A program made the translations under genes and the position numbers. From Planococcus sp. MSAK28401 (GTDB lineage Bacteria > Bacillota > Bacilli > Bacillales_A > Planococcaceae), in assembly GCF_018283455.1 (NCBI RefSeq), contig NZ_JAAMTH010000001.1:2089501-2153500 (forward strand): a stretch of 64,000 nucleotides of DNA, given 5' to 3'. The notes under the pieces are model-generated. The model saw only the letters and a list, made by a program, of their open reading frames with translations, was not told the origin of the DNA and searched no databases. Positions within the stretch are counted from its first letter, which is position 1; each line of letters opens with the position of its first letter. Positions 18,402-27,020 of this stretch are shown one piece after another.

Positions 18402-18420
18402 ATTAGCACTTGGTACTAAT
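18402..18420 (-). promoter_or_regulatory. FapR operator
   Basis: The plus-strand sequence ATTAGCACTTGGTACTAAT is an imperfect palindrome matching the FapR box (ATTAGTAC-N-GTACTAAT type). It begins a few bases downstream of the -10 hexamer at 18424-18429, so bound FapR would block transcription initiation of its own operon. Confidence 0.9.
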
Positions 18421-18423
18421 ATG

Positions 18424-18452
18424 AGTATATAAACAACAAAAAAAGAATGCAA
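18424..18452 (-). promoter_or_regulatory. Promoter of fapR-plsX-fabD-fabG-acpP
   Basis: On the minus strand TTGCAT (18447-18452) and TATACT (18424-18429) are 17 bases apart. It lies in the short recG-fapR gap and is immediately followed by the FapR operator. Confidence 0.85.
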
Positions 18453-18474
18453 GGAAAATCGGTCTCCCTGCATC

Positions 18475-20517
18475 CTAATCAAGCCTTCCGCCTTCGAGAA
18501 TGCCGGACTCTTCAAGCATCTCCCGCAGGCATTTCGTTTCATCCGAGACCCAAAACGACTCGCTTGCAATCAATGCTTCCGCGTCTTTTCTCGCCGCTTC
18601 CAGCGCACGGTAATCATGGACCAAATCCGCCATGCGGAATTCCGGAATGCCACTTTGCTTGCGGCCGAAGAAATCGCCAGGGCCGCGCAGCTCCAGATCC
18701 TTTTCGGCAAGGATAAAGCCGTCGTTCGTTTCCGTCATCGAATTCATGCGCTCTTTGCCAATCTCCGTTTTCGGGTCCGCCAGTAGCACACAATAGGACT
18801 GCTCGCTGCCACGGCCAACGCGCCCACGCAATTGATGGAGCTGGGACAACCCAAAGCGTTCCGCGTCATAAATGAGCATGAACGAAGCATTCGGGACGTT
18901 GACGCCGACTTCGACGACGGTCGTCGATACAAGCACTGCAATCTTTCCTTCCGCAAATTCGCGCATCGTTTGCTCTTTTTCGTCAGGATGCAGACGGCCG
19001 TGCATCAACCCCACGGTATGGCGGCCTTCGAAATACACCGTCAATTGCTGGTACAGCTCGACCGCATTCTGATATTCCAAAGTTTCGGATTCTTCGATTA
19101 GCGGTGCGATGACATACGCCTGCCGTCCGGCGAGAAGTTCTTTTTCCATGCGGCCGACAATTTTGCCGAACATTTCTTTTTTCATCCAATAGGTTTCGAT
19201 CTCTTTTCGCCCGGCTGGCATTTCATCGATGATCGAGACGTCCATTTCACCGAAAGCCGAAATCGCGAGCGTACGCGGAATCGGCGTGGCGGTCATGAAC
19301 AGGACATCCGGGTTCAAGGCTTTATCTTTCAGCACACGCCGTTGATCCACGCCGAAGCGATGCTGCTCATCTGTGATGACCAATCCTAGGCTTTTGAACA
19401 AAACTTCCGGCTGGATCAAAGCATGGGTGCCGATCAGAATGTCGATTTCGCCGTCTACTAGACGCTTCAATACTTCCTTGCGCCTCTTGCCTTTGACCGA
19501 TCCTGTTAGTAAGGCGACGCTGACGCCAAAGGGCCGGAACCATTCCTCGAGCGTATTGGCATGCTGCTCAGCAAGGATTTCCGTCGGTGCCATGAGCGCT
19601 CCTTGTTTGCCTGCTGTAACGGCGGCATATAAAGCGATCGCGGCGACGACGGTCTTGCCGGAACCGACATCCCCCTGCAATAAGCGGTTCATCCGGAACG
19701 GCTCTTTCATGTCGCGGCAAATTTCATTGACGACGCGTTTTTGGGCACTGGTCAAATCGAACGGCAAGGCCTCGATGAACGCTTTCAAACGATTCAAATC
19801 GTAATCAATGAACGACCCGCCCTCCGCTTCCCGGTTCTTTTTGCGCAGCGCCTGCATCTTCAATTGAAACAGCAATAGCTCTTCATACACAAAGCGCCGG
19901 CGTGCCTGCTTGAGCGATGCCGCATCTTCCGGAAAATGGACAGTCTCGAGCGCTTGTTCAAACGGCAGCAGCTGGTATTCTTCACGGATGGAAGCAGGCA
20001 GGCAATCCTGAAGGCCGCCTTTTGTAGCATCCAGCGCCTGCCGCATGAGCTTGCGGAACGTTTTCTGGTGCATAGAACCTTTCAGGCTGTAAACTGGTTC
20101 AAAATCCGCGCCATCTGTCCGCGGGCCAATCGAATGGCTGGAAACCGTGATCAATTGGCGGCCCCGATCCCATTTGCCGGTCAAAGTGACAATCGCGCCT
20201 ATTTGAAGTTTGGCTTTCACGTAATGCTGGTTGAAGAATACCGCTTTGACGAGATGGCGGCCGACAAGCACCGTCACGGTCGTCCGCGATTTATTTTTTC
20301 CTAAAAAAAGGACGGAAGGCTCATTTTCGACCCTTCCCTCCACCGTTACCCGTTCATTATGGGGCGTTTCAGCCAGATCTTTGAGCTGGAAATCCTCGTG
20401 GCGATACGGGAAGGTCATGATCAAGTCTTCAAGACTTTCAATCTTCATGTCCCGCAAGGTTTCAGCCGCTTGCTTCCCGACCCCCTTCAATGAAGAGACC
20501 GGTGCTTTATTGTCCAC
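18475..20517 (-). CDS. recG: ATP-dependent DNA helicase RecG
   Basis: RecG remodels stalled forks and branch-migrates Holliday junctions. The 680 residues are typical. The N-terminal wedge (OB-fold) domain (about 60-160) binds branched DNA. Two helicase lobes carry Walker A GDVGSGKTVVA and the DEQH box in ITDEQHRFG, then MTATPIPRTL and the QLRGRVGRG motif VI. The start is a GTG at 20517 inside the end of sdaAA. The upstream sequence offers only a weak ribosome-binding site, so translation may be coupled to sdaAA. Confidence 0.97.
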   Translation of the reverse strand: MDNKAPVSSLKGVGKQAAETLRDMKIESLEDLIMTFPYRHEDFQLKDLAETPHNERVTVEGRVENEPSVLFLGKNKSRTTVTVLVGRHLVKAVFFNQHYVKAKLQIGAIVTLTGKWDRGRQLITVSSHSIGPRTDGADFEPVYSLKGSMHQKTFRKLMRQALDATKGGLQDCLPASIREEYQLLPFEQALETVHFPEDAASLKQARRRFVYEELLLFQLKMQALRKKNREAEGGSFIDYDLNRLKAFIEALPFDLTSAQKRVVNEICRDMKEPFRMNRLLQGDVGSGKTVVAAIALYAAVTAGKQGALMAPTEILAEQHANTLEEWFRPFGVSVALLTGSVKGKRRKEVLKRLVDGEIDILIGTHALIQPEVLFKSLGLVITDEQHRFGVDQRRVLKDKALNPDVLFMTATPIPRTLAISAFGEMDVSIIDEMPAGRKEIETYWMKKEMFGKIVGRMEKELLAGRQAYVIAPLIEESETLEYQNAVELYQQLTVYFEGRHTVGLMHGRLHPDEKEQTMREFAEGKIAVLVSTTVVEVGVNVPNASFMLIYDAERFGLSQLHQLRGRVGRGSEQSYCVLLADPKTEIGKERMNSMTETNDGFILAEKDLELRGPGDFFGRKQSGIPEFRMADLVHDYRALEAARKDAEALIASESFWVSDETKCLREMLEESGILEGGRLD

Positions 20518-21406
20518 TGCCGACTACCGACCCGCCGAAGATTTTTGATTCTAGCCATTTGCCGGTAGGTGTCGCAGCCAATCCGCCTTTTGCCGTTTCG
20601 CGGAACGCACTAGGCATCGCTTGCCCGATTTCGAACATCGCGCTGATGACTTCGTCGCACGGGATGCGGCTGGTCACGCCAGCGAGCGCCATATCGGCAG
20701 CGACAACCGCATTGGATGCACCCATTGCATTGCGCTTCACGCATGGCACTTCCACGAGCCCCGCCACAGGGTCGCAGACTAGACCGAGCATATTCTTCAA
20801 GGTAATGGCAAAAGCTTCAGAACTTTGCTGAGGCGTGCCGCCGGCCATTTCAATGATGGCAGCAGAAGCCATCGCCGCTGCAGAGCCGACTTCCGCCTGG
20901 CATCCACCAGCTGCTCCGGAAATCGAGGCGTTATTGGCCACGACAAAGCCGAAAGCACCGGATGTGAACAGGTAACGAATCATCTGTTCACGCGTCGGGT
21001 TCAATTTATTCTTCACGGCAAACAAAGTACCCGGGACAACCCCTGCGGATCCTGCAGTCGGCGTCGCGCAGATCGTGCCCATCGCCGCGTTCACTTCATT
21101 GGTCGCGACAGCTTTGCTGACGGCATCAAGCAGCAGATCTCCGGACAGGCTATTGCCTTGCTGCATGTATTTTTGAAGCAGCACCGCGTCGCCACCAGTC
21201 AAGCCGGAAACGGAATGAACGCCTTGCAAGCCTTTTTCGACCGCTTCTTCCATGACAGTCAAATTGCGCTCCATTTGCTGCATAATATCTTCCCGCGAAC
21301 GGTCTGTGATGAGCATCTCCTGTTCGATCATGATCTCGGAAATGAGCTTGCCTTCTTTCTCTGCCCGTTCGACGAGCTCCCTTACATTTCGGAATAGAAC
21401 ATCCAT
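20507..21406 (-). CDS. sdaAA: L-serine dehydratase, alpha subunit
   Basis: This is the catalytic iron-sulfur subunit of the two-subunit L-serine deaminase, converting L-serine to pyruvate and ammonia. It has 299 residues. The cluster-associated cysteines are visible in GTICATPTAGSAG, AAGGCQAEVGSA and LVCDPVAGLVEVPCVKRN, the family's conserved segments. The start has a GGAGGTAAG site. It follows sdaAB by 16 bases. A D-serine dehydratase elsewhere in the window (43662-44996) would give the cell routes from both serine enantiomers to pyruvate. Confidence 0.96.
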   Translation of the reverse strand: MDVLFRNVRELVERAEKEGKLISEIMIEQEMLITDRSREDIMQQMERNLTVMEEAVEKGLQGVHSVSGLTGGDAVLLQKYMQQGNSLSGDLLLDAVSKAVATNEVNAAMGTICATPTAGSAGVVPGTLFAVKNKLNPTREQMIRYLFTSGAFGFVVANNASISGAAGGCQAEVGSAAAMASAAIIEMAGGTPQQSSEAFAITLKNMLGLVCDPVAGLVEVPCVKRNAMGASNAVVAADMALAGVTSRIPCDEVISAMFEIGQAMPSAFRETAKGGLAATPTGKWLESKIFGGSVVGSGQ

Positions 21407-21422
21407 TTCTCTTACCTCCAGT

Positions 21423-22085
21423 TTAGTCGGCGATGCGTGTGACTTGCGTAATATTTGGCAACTCGCGCAATTCGCCCATTACATCTACATCTACCGTCTG
21501 ATCGACTTCGATGACCATCAACGCCATGTCTCCACGCTCTTTGCGAGATACTTCCATATGGCCGATGTTGATGTCGTATTTATATAAACAATTCGCTACG
21601 TTTGCGATACAGCCCGAGCGGTCGTCGTGGACGACGAGGATCGCCGGGTGATTGCCGGATAGCCTGAGCGGGAACCCGTTCAGTTCCGTAATTTCGATTT
21701 TGCCTCCGCCGATGGAAATTCCCATCATCGACATTTCGGATTTTTCATCCCCGATGACGATGCGCGCGGTATTCGGATGATCGACATTCCCCGTTTCCGG
21801 AATGAACTCATAGCTCATGCCGAGCTTTTCCGCTTCTTCAAAAGCGGTTTTGATGCGCTCGTCGAATGTATCGTAATCTAGTAAGCCGCCGACAATCGCC
21901 ACATCGGTCGAATGCCCTTTATAAGTTTCTGCGAAAGATCCGTATAAATGGATCTTCGCCCACGCCGGCTGCCTGCCAAACAAATCCCTCGCTACCCTTC
22001 CGATGCGTGCGGCCCCCGCCGTGTGCGAAGATGATGGCCCGATCATTACCGGGCCGATTATATCAAAAACAGATTTGAACTTCAT
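21423..22085 (-). CDS. sdaAB: L-serine dehydratase, beta subunit
   Basis: This is the partner subunit of SdaAA. ATG 22085 gives 220 residues with the family opening MKFKSVFDIIGPVMIGPSSS; five extra in-frame codons upstream cover the ribosome-binding site region and are rejected. PSSSHTAGAARIGR is the conserved beta-domain motif. A C-terminal ACT domain (about 150-220, ILVVHDDRSGCIANVANCLYK onward in outline) probably serves subunit contacts or serine sensing. It heads sdaAB-sdaAA-recG behind a promoter at 22121-22149. Confidence 0.96.
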   Translation of the reverse strand: MKFKSVFDIIGPVMIGPSSSHTAGAARIGRVARDLFGRQPAWAKIHLYGSFAETYKGHSTDVAIVGGLLDYDTFDERIKTAFEEAEKLGMSYEFIPETGNVDHPNTARIVIGDEKSEMSMMGISIGGGKIEITELNGFPLRLSGNHPAILVVHDDRSGCIANVANCLYKYDINIGHMEVSRKERGDMALMVIEVDQTVDVDVMGELRELPNITQVTRIAD

Positions 22086-22120
22086 GCTCAAACCCCTCAC
22101 TTTCTTTCTCGTATAATTTC

Positions 22121-22149
22121 ATTTTACATGAAAAGCACAACGGAAACAA
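22121..22149 (-). promoter_or_regulatory. Promoter of sdaAB-sdaAA-recG
   Basis: On the minus strand TTGTTT (22144-22149) and TAAAAT (22121-22126) are 17 bases apart, in the gap after the fakA terminator. Confidence 0.55.
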
Positions 22150-22252
22150 AGATAATAAAGCGCATACATTGTCTTAACCGTGGGCTTTTTCAACTACTCG
22201 CCAAAGCTTTTCCTATTTGGAGCTATTTCGCACTTTTCTATTGTGGAAAAAT

Positions 22253-22292
22253 AAAAAAGCGGAAGCCCGGTGTCTTGTTCCCGGACCTCCGC
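22253..22292 (-). terminator. Terminator after fakA
   Basis: A 12-bp stem with two wobble pairs (22259-22270 with 22281-22292, GC-rich) is followed on the minus strand by TTTTTTATTTTT. It ends the yloU-fakA unit and separates it from sdaAB. Confidence 0.9.
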
Positions 22293-22298
22293 CTAACA

Positions 22299-23951
22299 TT
22301 ATTCAACTGCGAGAATATATGGATAGAGCGGCTGTTTGCCGTTGTGGATTTCCACTTCGACGTCGCCATTCAATGTTTCGATGAACGCGCCGAGCTTTTC
22401 GGCATCCGCTTCACTGACATCCTCACCGAAGAGAATCGTGACGATCTCTGCATCCGCATCGACCAGCGTTTTGCATAATTCTTCTGTGACTTTTTCAAGG
22501 CTTTCATCCGACACGACGATCTTGCCTTCTGAAATTCCCATGAAATCGTCTTTTTTGATGGAGACGCCGTCAATCGATGTATCGCGCACCGCAAAAGTGA
22601 CCGACCCTGACTTGACGTGCTTGATTGCATCCCCCATCGCTTGTTGGTTGTCCGCGACAGCCGCTTCCGGATTGAAAGCGAGAAGAGCTGACATGCCTTG
22701 CGGGACATCTTTTGTCGGCACGACAGCCGCTTCGATATCAAGGAGCTCTGCCGCTTGTTCCGCCGCCATGATGATGTTTTTATTGTTCGGCAAGATCAGC
22801 ACGCGCTCTGCGCCGATCGAACGAACGGCATTGACAATATCTTCCGTTGATGGGTTCATCGTCTGGCCGCCTTCGATAACGTAAGACGCGCCGATTGACC
22901 GAAGCAATTCCGCTACGCCTTCGCCCATCGCTACCGTGACGATTGCATATGGATGCTTGGCTTCTTCAACTGCAGCGGTCTTTTTATGGCCTTCGCCGAC
23001 AATATCGGTATGCTGCTGGCGCATGTTTTCGATCTTCATGCTGATCAGACTTCCGTATTCCTGGCCGTATGTAAGGACTTTCCCCGGCTCTTCGGAGTGG
23101 ATATGGATTTTCGCGATCTCTTCATCTGAAATGACCAGAAGGGAATCGCCGTAAGCGCTCAAATCTGTCCGGAACGCTGCTTCATTGAATGAGCGTTTGC
23201 CATCTTCGAATTTGACCATAAATTCTGTGCAATAGCCAAATTCGATATCTTCCGTGTTCATGAAACCGGCAATGTTCTTATGGTGCTCAGCACTGACCAG
23301 TTCATCCATCGAATTATCGACATGCTTCTCTGGCAATGCTTCGCCTTTCAATGAAGCAAGGAAGCCTTCATAGACATAGACAAGCCCTTGTCCGCCGCTG
23401 TCAACGACGCCAACTTCTTTCAGTACCGGCAATAGGTCCGGTGTTCTCTCAAGCGATGCTTGCGCTTCAATAACGACCGCTTCGAACAGCACGATAATGT
23501 CTTCTTCATTGTCTGCCAGGCTCATGCCTTTTGCTGCGGCATCTTTGGCGACTGTCAGAATGGTACCTTCAACCGGTTTCATGACAGCTTTGTAGGCGGT
23601 CTCGACGCCATGTTGCAAAGCTTCTGCCAATTTTTTTGCAGATAGTTCCTGCTCATCAGCGATGAATTTGCCGAATCCACGGAACAATTGGGACAAAATG
23701 ACGCCCGAGTTGCCGCGTGCTCCCATCAGGAGGCCTTTCGATAAAGCGCTTGCTGTTTTCCCGATATGTTCTTGTGCATGGGTTTCTGTCTCTTTTGCAC
23801 CGGATGTCATCGATAAATTCATGTTTGTCCCAGTATCGCCGTCCGGCACCGGGAAGACGTTCAATGCATCCACATAATCCGCGTTTTGGTATAGATGATG
23901 CGAACCCATCTGAACCATTTCAGCGAATTTCACTCCGTTTAATGACTTCAT
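22299..23951 (-). CDS. fakA: Fatty acid kinase catalytic subunit FakA (YloV)
   Basis: This is a DhaL-type ATP-binding kinase that phosphorylates fatty acids held by FakB (DegV) proteins, allowing exogenous fatty acids to enter phospholipid synthesis. The 550 residues are normal. The N-terminal DAK2/DhaL domain (about 1-200) has the Mg-ATP motif NVFPVPDGDTGTNM and MGARGNSGVILSQ. A middle FakB-binding region and a C-terminal domain ending EIHNGKQPLYPY follow. It lies just after yloU (18 bases). Its acyl-phosphate product is the same as that of PlsX, encoded about 5 kb downstream. Confidence 0.95.
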   Translation of the reverse strand: MKSLNGVKFAEMVQMGSHHLYQNADYVDALNVFPVPDGDTGTNMNLSMTSGAKETETHAQEHIGKTASALSKGLLMGARGNSGVILSQLFRGFGKFIADEQELSAKKLAEALQHGVETAYKAVMKPVEGTILTVAKDAAAKGMSLADNEEDIIVLFEAVVIEAQASLERTPDLLPVLKEVGVVDSGGQGLVYVYEGFLASLKGEALPEKHVDNSMDELVSAEHHKNIAGFMNTEDIEFGYCTEFMVKFEDGKRSFNEAAFRTDLSAYGDSLLVISDEEIAKIHIHSEEPGKVLTYGQEYGSLISMKIENMRQQHTDIVGEGHKKTAAVEEAKHPYAIVTVAMGEGVAELLRSIGASYVIEGGQTMNPSTEDIVNAVRSIGAERVLILPNNKNIIMAAEQAAELLDIEAAVVPTKDVPQGMSALLAFNPEAAVADNQQAMGDAIKHVKSGSVTFAVRDTSIDGVSIKKDDFMGISEGKIVVSDESLEKVTEELCKTLVDADAEIVTILFGEDVSEADAEKLGAFIETLNGDVEVEIHNGKQPLYPYILAVE

Positions 23952-23969
23952 AACCGAATTTTCCTCCTC

Positions 23970-24332
23970 TTACGGGTTCGTCACACGAACGCCCTGGACA
24001 TAAATGTTTACCGCACTAACCGGCATGCCCAATGTTTTTGTAATTGTATATTTCACTTTGGATTGGACTTGATACGCCACTTCCGAAATTTTCGTTCCGT
24101 AGCTGATGATTACATACATATCAATGACCAAATCGCCATCTTCCTGGCGCACAAGGACCCCTTTGGCAAAGTTTTCTTTGCGGAGGATATCCGTGAGGCC
24201 ATCGCGGATCTGGTGTTTGGTTGCCATCCCTACGATGCCGTAGCATTCGATTGCAGCGCCGCCGGCTATTTGGGCTATCACATCATTGGAAATATCGATT
24301 TGACCATATTCATTATTTAACTCAATCGACAT
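23970..24332 (-). CDS. yloU: Asp23/Gls24 family protein YloU
   Basis: This is a 120-residue Asp23/Gls24-family protein. Members are alkaline-stress or envelope-associated proteins of Gram-positive bacteria; the exact role of YloU is not settled. The single domain shows IDISNDVIAQIAGGAAIECYG near the start and YQVQSKVKYTITKTLGM in the second half, both typical. There is no signal peptide or membrane segment. It is the first gene of yloU-fakA and is divergent from rpmB across a 220-base gap. Confidence 0.92.
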   Translation of the reverse strand: MSIELNNEYGQIDISNDVIAQIAGGAAIECYGIVGMATKHQIRDGLTDILRKENFAKGVLVRQEDGDLVIDMYVIISYGTKISEVAYQVQSKVKYTITKTLGMPVSAVNIYVQGVRVTNP

Positions 24333-24448
24333 TAAAATTCCTCCTCGAGTCCTATTTCACTCTTTTCATTCTACATGAAAGCCCTTTATAAGAAAAGCCA
24401 ACGTTTTAGCCTGTAAAGGTTTTTTTCTTGAAAGGCTGTGAATTTCAC

Positions 24449-24477
24449 TTGCGCCCGTCTTTTTTCTATGGTAAATT
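24449..24477 (+). promoter_or_regulatory. Promoter of rpmB
   Basis: On the plus strand TTGCGC (24449-24454) and TAAATT (24472-24477) are 17 bases apart, with a TGG extension directly before the -10. A weak inverted repeat (CTGAAA...TTTCAG) lies in the leader at about 24504-24530. The other strand of the 24333-24552 gap should hold the yloU promoter, but I cannot choose a convincing one. Confidence 0.65.
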
Positions 24478-24552
24478 ATTAAAGTATGTGAAACGAAAAA
24501 CGAACTGAAATTCTATTATAATTTTCAGCTTCACTTGTGAGGAGGGACTTAC

Positions 24553-24741
24553 ATGCCAAAAGTATGTGCAGTATCTGGACGTAAAGCTCGTGCAGGAAAC
24601 AGCCGTTCACACGCGTTGAACTCGACAAAACGTACATGGGGAGCAAACCTTCAAAAAGTTCGCATCCTTGTAGACGGCAAGCCGAAACGTGTATGGGTTT
24701 CCGCGAGAGCATTGAAATCAGGAAAAGTTGAGCGCGTCTAA
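24553..24741 (+). CDS. rpmB: Ribosomal protein L28 (bL28)
   Basis: L28 is a small 50S protein. The 62 residues are the standard length. [20 protein letters not shown] is the family opening, followed by [23 protein letters not shown] holds one cysteine only, so the zinc-ribbon form is absent. A strong GGAGG site precedes the ATG. It is transcribed alone on the plus strand, against its neighbours, and ends at a hairpin shared with thiN. The thiN-rpmB gap contains no spoVM, which is present there in B. subtilis. Confidence 0.98.
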   Translation: MPKVCAVSGRKARAGNSRSHALNSTKRTWGANLQKVRILVDGKPKRVWVSARALKSGKVERV

Positions 24742-24754
24742 ACCGCTCATGAAT

Positions 24755-24790
24755 AATGCCAGGTCTGACATTCGTCAGCCTGGCATTTTT
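24755..24790. terminator. Shared terminator of rpmB and thiN
   Basis: A long stem (24755-24769 with 24774-24787, AATGCCAGG...CCTGGCATT) is followed on the plus strand by six Ts. It lies between the convergent rpmB and thiN genes. The minus-strand tail (ATTATTC) is weaker, so it is certain for rpmB and probable for thiN. Confidence 0.85.
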
Positions 24791-24798
24791 TCGTGCGT

Positions 24799-25437
24799 TC
24801 AATCTGAACTTTCGATGACGATCAAATGGCCGCCCGTGAATTCAAGCTTTGCCTCCTCCAGCAATTCGTTGCTGATAAAGCGTGTCGAGCCGAACGGAAT
24901 CTGCTCCTCTGTCACTGGATATTTAACTCCTTCTATCGTAAAGCCGCTCACTTCTTCCGCGAACGGATAAAAGGAGATGTATTTAAAAGCTTGATCGGCT
25001 TCCAGGCGATACGTTCCGGGTTCCATGAAACGGATGCGGTTCTGCTTGTTCACGATCATGAAATCGATTTTTGGATAGCTTCTTTGATAGGCAAAGACGA
25101 TGTGCAAGGCGGCCATATAATGGTCGAGCCTGCCGCCGGTCACACCGGTAACAATGACAGTGTCCGGATTGTAATGCATCGCTTTTTTCAACGCCAATTC
25201 TGTATCCGATTCATCTTTTTCCGCCGGCGACCGTTCAAGTGACGGGAAAATCGAGCGGATTTTTTCGTACTCGCTGTCTGTCACCGAATCAAAATCCCCG
25301 ATTGCTTCCACCGGTTCAATGCCGAGCCCAAGCAACGTCATGACCCCTGCATCCACCCCGATATAGGACGCTCCTTCATATGAAGAAAGGTCCGGCAGTT
25401 CGTCTGCCGGACCTCCTGCTGTTACTACGATAATCAC
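24799..25437 (-). CDS. thiN: Thiamine pyrophosphokinase
   Basis: ThiN transfers pyrophosphate from ATP to thiamine, giving thiamine diphosphate. I use GTG 25437 (212 residues, [17 protein letters not shown]), which overlaps the rpe stop as GTGA and has AAGGAG seven bases upstream. A longer frame from 25548 would read through rpe and is rejected. [11 protein letters not shown] and [10 protein letters not shown] carry the ATP and Mg-binding residues. [15 protein letters not shown] is the family's second motif. It is the last gene of the long remA-to-thiN cluster. Confidence 0.95.
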   Translation of the reverse strand: MIIVVTAGGPADELPDLSSYEGASYIGVDAGVMTLLGLGIEPVEAIGDFDSVTDSEYEKIRSIFPSLERSPAEKDESDTELALKKAMHYNPDTVIVTGVTGGRLDHYMAALHIVFAYQRSYPKIDFMIVNKQNRIRFMEPGTYRLEADQAFKYISFYPFAEEVSGFTIEGVKYPVTEEQIPFGSTRFISNELLEEAKLEFTGGHLIVIESSD

Positions 25438-26099
25438 GAGATAACTCCTTGCCCCGCTTTTTTGATCGCCTGCAACGCTTGCGTGCGGTCTTGTTTGCCG
25501 AAAATGGCAGAACCGGCCACAAACACGTTCGCCCCTGCTTGCGCGCACGGAACGATCGTCTCTTCATTGATGCCGCCGTCGATCTGGATATCGACAGACA
25601 AGCCTTTATCTTGGATCAATTGCGACAATGCCTCAACTTTCGGGACCACTGAATGGATGAACTTCTGTCCACCAAATCCAGGGTTAACGGTCATGAACAG
25701 CACCAAATCGATATCTTCCAGAACATGCTGGATCGTTTCGATGGGCGTGTGCGGGTTCAAGACGACACCCGGTTTGACGCCGAACGAACGGATCAATTGG
25801 ATGGTGCGGTGAAGATGCGGGCACGCTTCGACATGGACGGTAATATAATCCGCACCAGCCTTGGCAAAATCCTCGATATAACGGTCCGGGTTCTCGATCA
25901 TCAAATGGACATCGAGCGGAAGCTGTGTCAACGGGCGTAGCGCATCGACCACAATCGGCCCCATCGTGATATTCGGGACGAAATGGCCGTCCATAACATC
26001 GATGTGGATCCAATCGGCTCCAGCTTTTTCGACTTCCTGTACTTCTTGTCCAAGTTTTGCAAAATCTGCTGCTAGAATAGACGGTGCAATTTTAATCAT
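25434..26099 (-). CDS. rpe: Ribulose-phosphate 3-epimerase
   Basis: Rpe interconverts ribulose 5-phosphate and xylulose 5-phosphate in the pentose phosphate pathway. The 221 residues form a TIM barrel. Metal and catalytic residues are in [15 protein letters not shown] (about 31-45), DVHLMIENP and [13 protein letters not shown], and the phosphate loop is in [10 protein letters not shown]. It overlaps rsgA by eight bases and thiN by four. Confidence 0.98.
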   Translation of the reverse strand: MIKIAPSILAADFAKLGQEVQEVEKAGADWIHIDVMDGHFVPNITMGPIVVDALRPLTQLPLDVHLMIENPDRYIEDFAKAGADYITVHVEACPHLHRTIQLIRSFGVKPGVVLNPHTPIETIQHVLEDIDLVLFMTVNPGFGGQKFIHSVVPKVEALSQLIQDKGLSVDIQIDGGINEETIVPCAQAGANVFVAGSAIFGKQDRTQALQAIKKAGQGVIS

Positions 26100-26988
26100 G
26101 TGAATACCTCGGCTTTCGATTCATTATTTCTTCCAAAAATTTCAAATAGTGCTTATAGCGGTATTCCGGAATATCCCCGGTTTCCACCGCTTTTTTGATG
26201 GCACATTTTGGTTCATTCAAATGCAGGCATTCGCGAAATTTGCAGCCTCCTGCACGCTCTTCCATTTCCGGGAAGCATGCTGACAATTGTTCTTTCTCCA
26301 GTTGTTCAAAATCGAACGAGCTGAATCCCGGCGTATCCGCCAGCAACCCGCCGTTTACTTCGATCAATTCCACATGGCGCGTCGTATGCTTGCCGCGATT
26401 CAAGGCTTGTGAGATGTCATCGGTCTTCAACTTCAACGACGGCAAAATCGTATTCAGCAAAGTCGATTTCCCGACACCTGACTGCCCGGCAAGAACGCTT
26501 GTCTTGCCTTCTAGGACCGGCATCAGCCTTTCCTGCAATGTCGGGTCGTCTATGAAAGATTCAATGACATCGTAACCAATCGTCCGGTAATCGTCTGCAT
26601 AGCGGTCCAGTTCTTCGCGTTCCGCTTCCGACAACAGGTCGGTTTTCGTCAAGCAAATGACCGGCTGGATATCGAACGATTCAACAGCTACTAGAAAACG
26701 GTCCAATAGCAGCGGATGGAAATCGGGCTGTTTGGCCGAAAACACGAGAATCGCTTGGTCGATATTGGCGATCGGCGGGCGCACCAGTTCATTTTTGCGT
26801 TCTTCAATATCCAGTATCGTCCCTTCGCGCTCGTTATCCGCTTTGTACTCAACAAAATCCCCGACAAGCGGCGTGATTTGGCGGTTGCGGAAAATCCCGC
26901 GGCCGCGGCATTGCGTGTAACGCTCCCCATCTTCATCGAGTACATAATAGAAGCCGCTTAACGCTTTTCTGATCTGACCTTTCGGCAT
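26092..26988 (-). CDS. rsgA: Ribosome small-subunit GTPase RsgA
   Basis: RsgA (CpgA/YloQ) is a circularly permuted GTPase that checks late 30S assembly. The 298 residues show an N-terminal OB fold (1-65). The permuted GTPase has G4 TKTD (114-117), P-loop GQSGVGKST (168-176) and DTPGFSSF. The C-terminal zinc knuckle is [14 protein letters not shown]. In Bacillus it is also a PrkC substrate, and it lies 32 bases downstream of prkC here. Confidence 0.97.
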   Translation of the reverse strand: MPKGQIRKALSGFYYVLDEDGERYTQCRGRGIFRNRQITPLVGDFVEYKADNEREGTILDIEERKNELVRPPIANIDQAILVFSAKQPDFHPLLLDRFLVAVESFDIQPVICLTKTDLLSEAEREELDRYADDYRTIGYDVIESFIDDPTLQERLMPVLEGKTSVLAGQSGVGKSTLLNTILPSLKLKTDDISQALNRGKHTTRHVELIEVNGGLLADTPGFSSFDFEQLEKEQLSACFPEMEERAGGCKFRECLHLNEPKCAIKKAVETGDIPEYRYKHYLKFLEEIMNRKPRYSHD

Positions 26989-27020
26989 AGCACCACCCCT
27001 TATCCTTTATTGTAATTTCC

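Noticed and set aside
22150..22200. Possible CcpA cre box upstream of sdaAB (TGTATGCGCTTTATT)
   Set aside because: It has at least three mismatches at conserved positions of the cre consensus.
24799..25548. TPP riboswitch or longer thiN N-terminus
   Set aside because: The extra frame reads through rpe codons, and no THI-element sequence is visible. The GTG at 25437 explains the family N-terminus.
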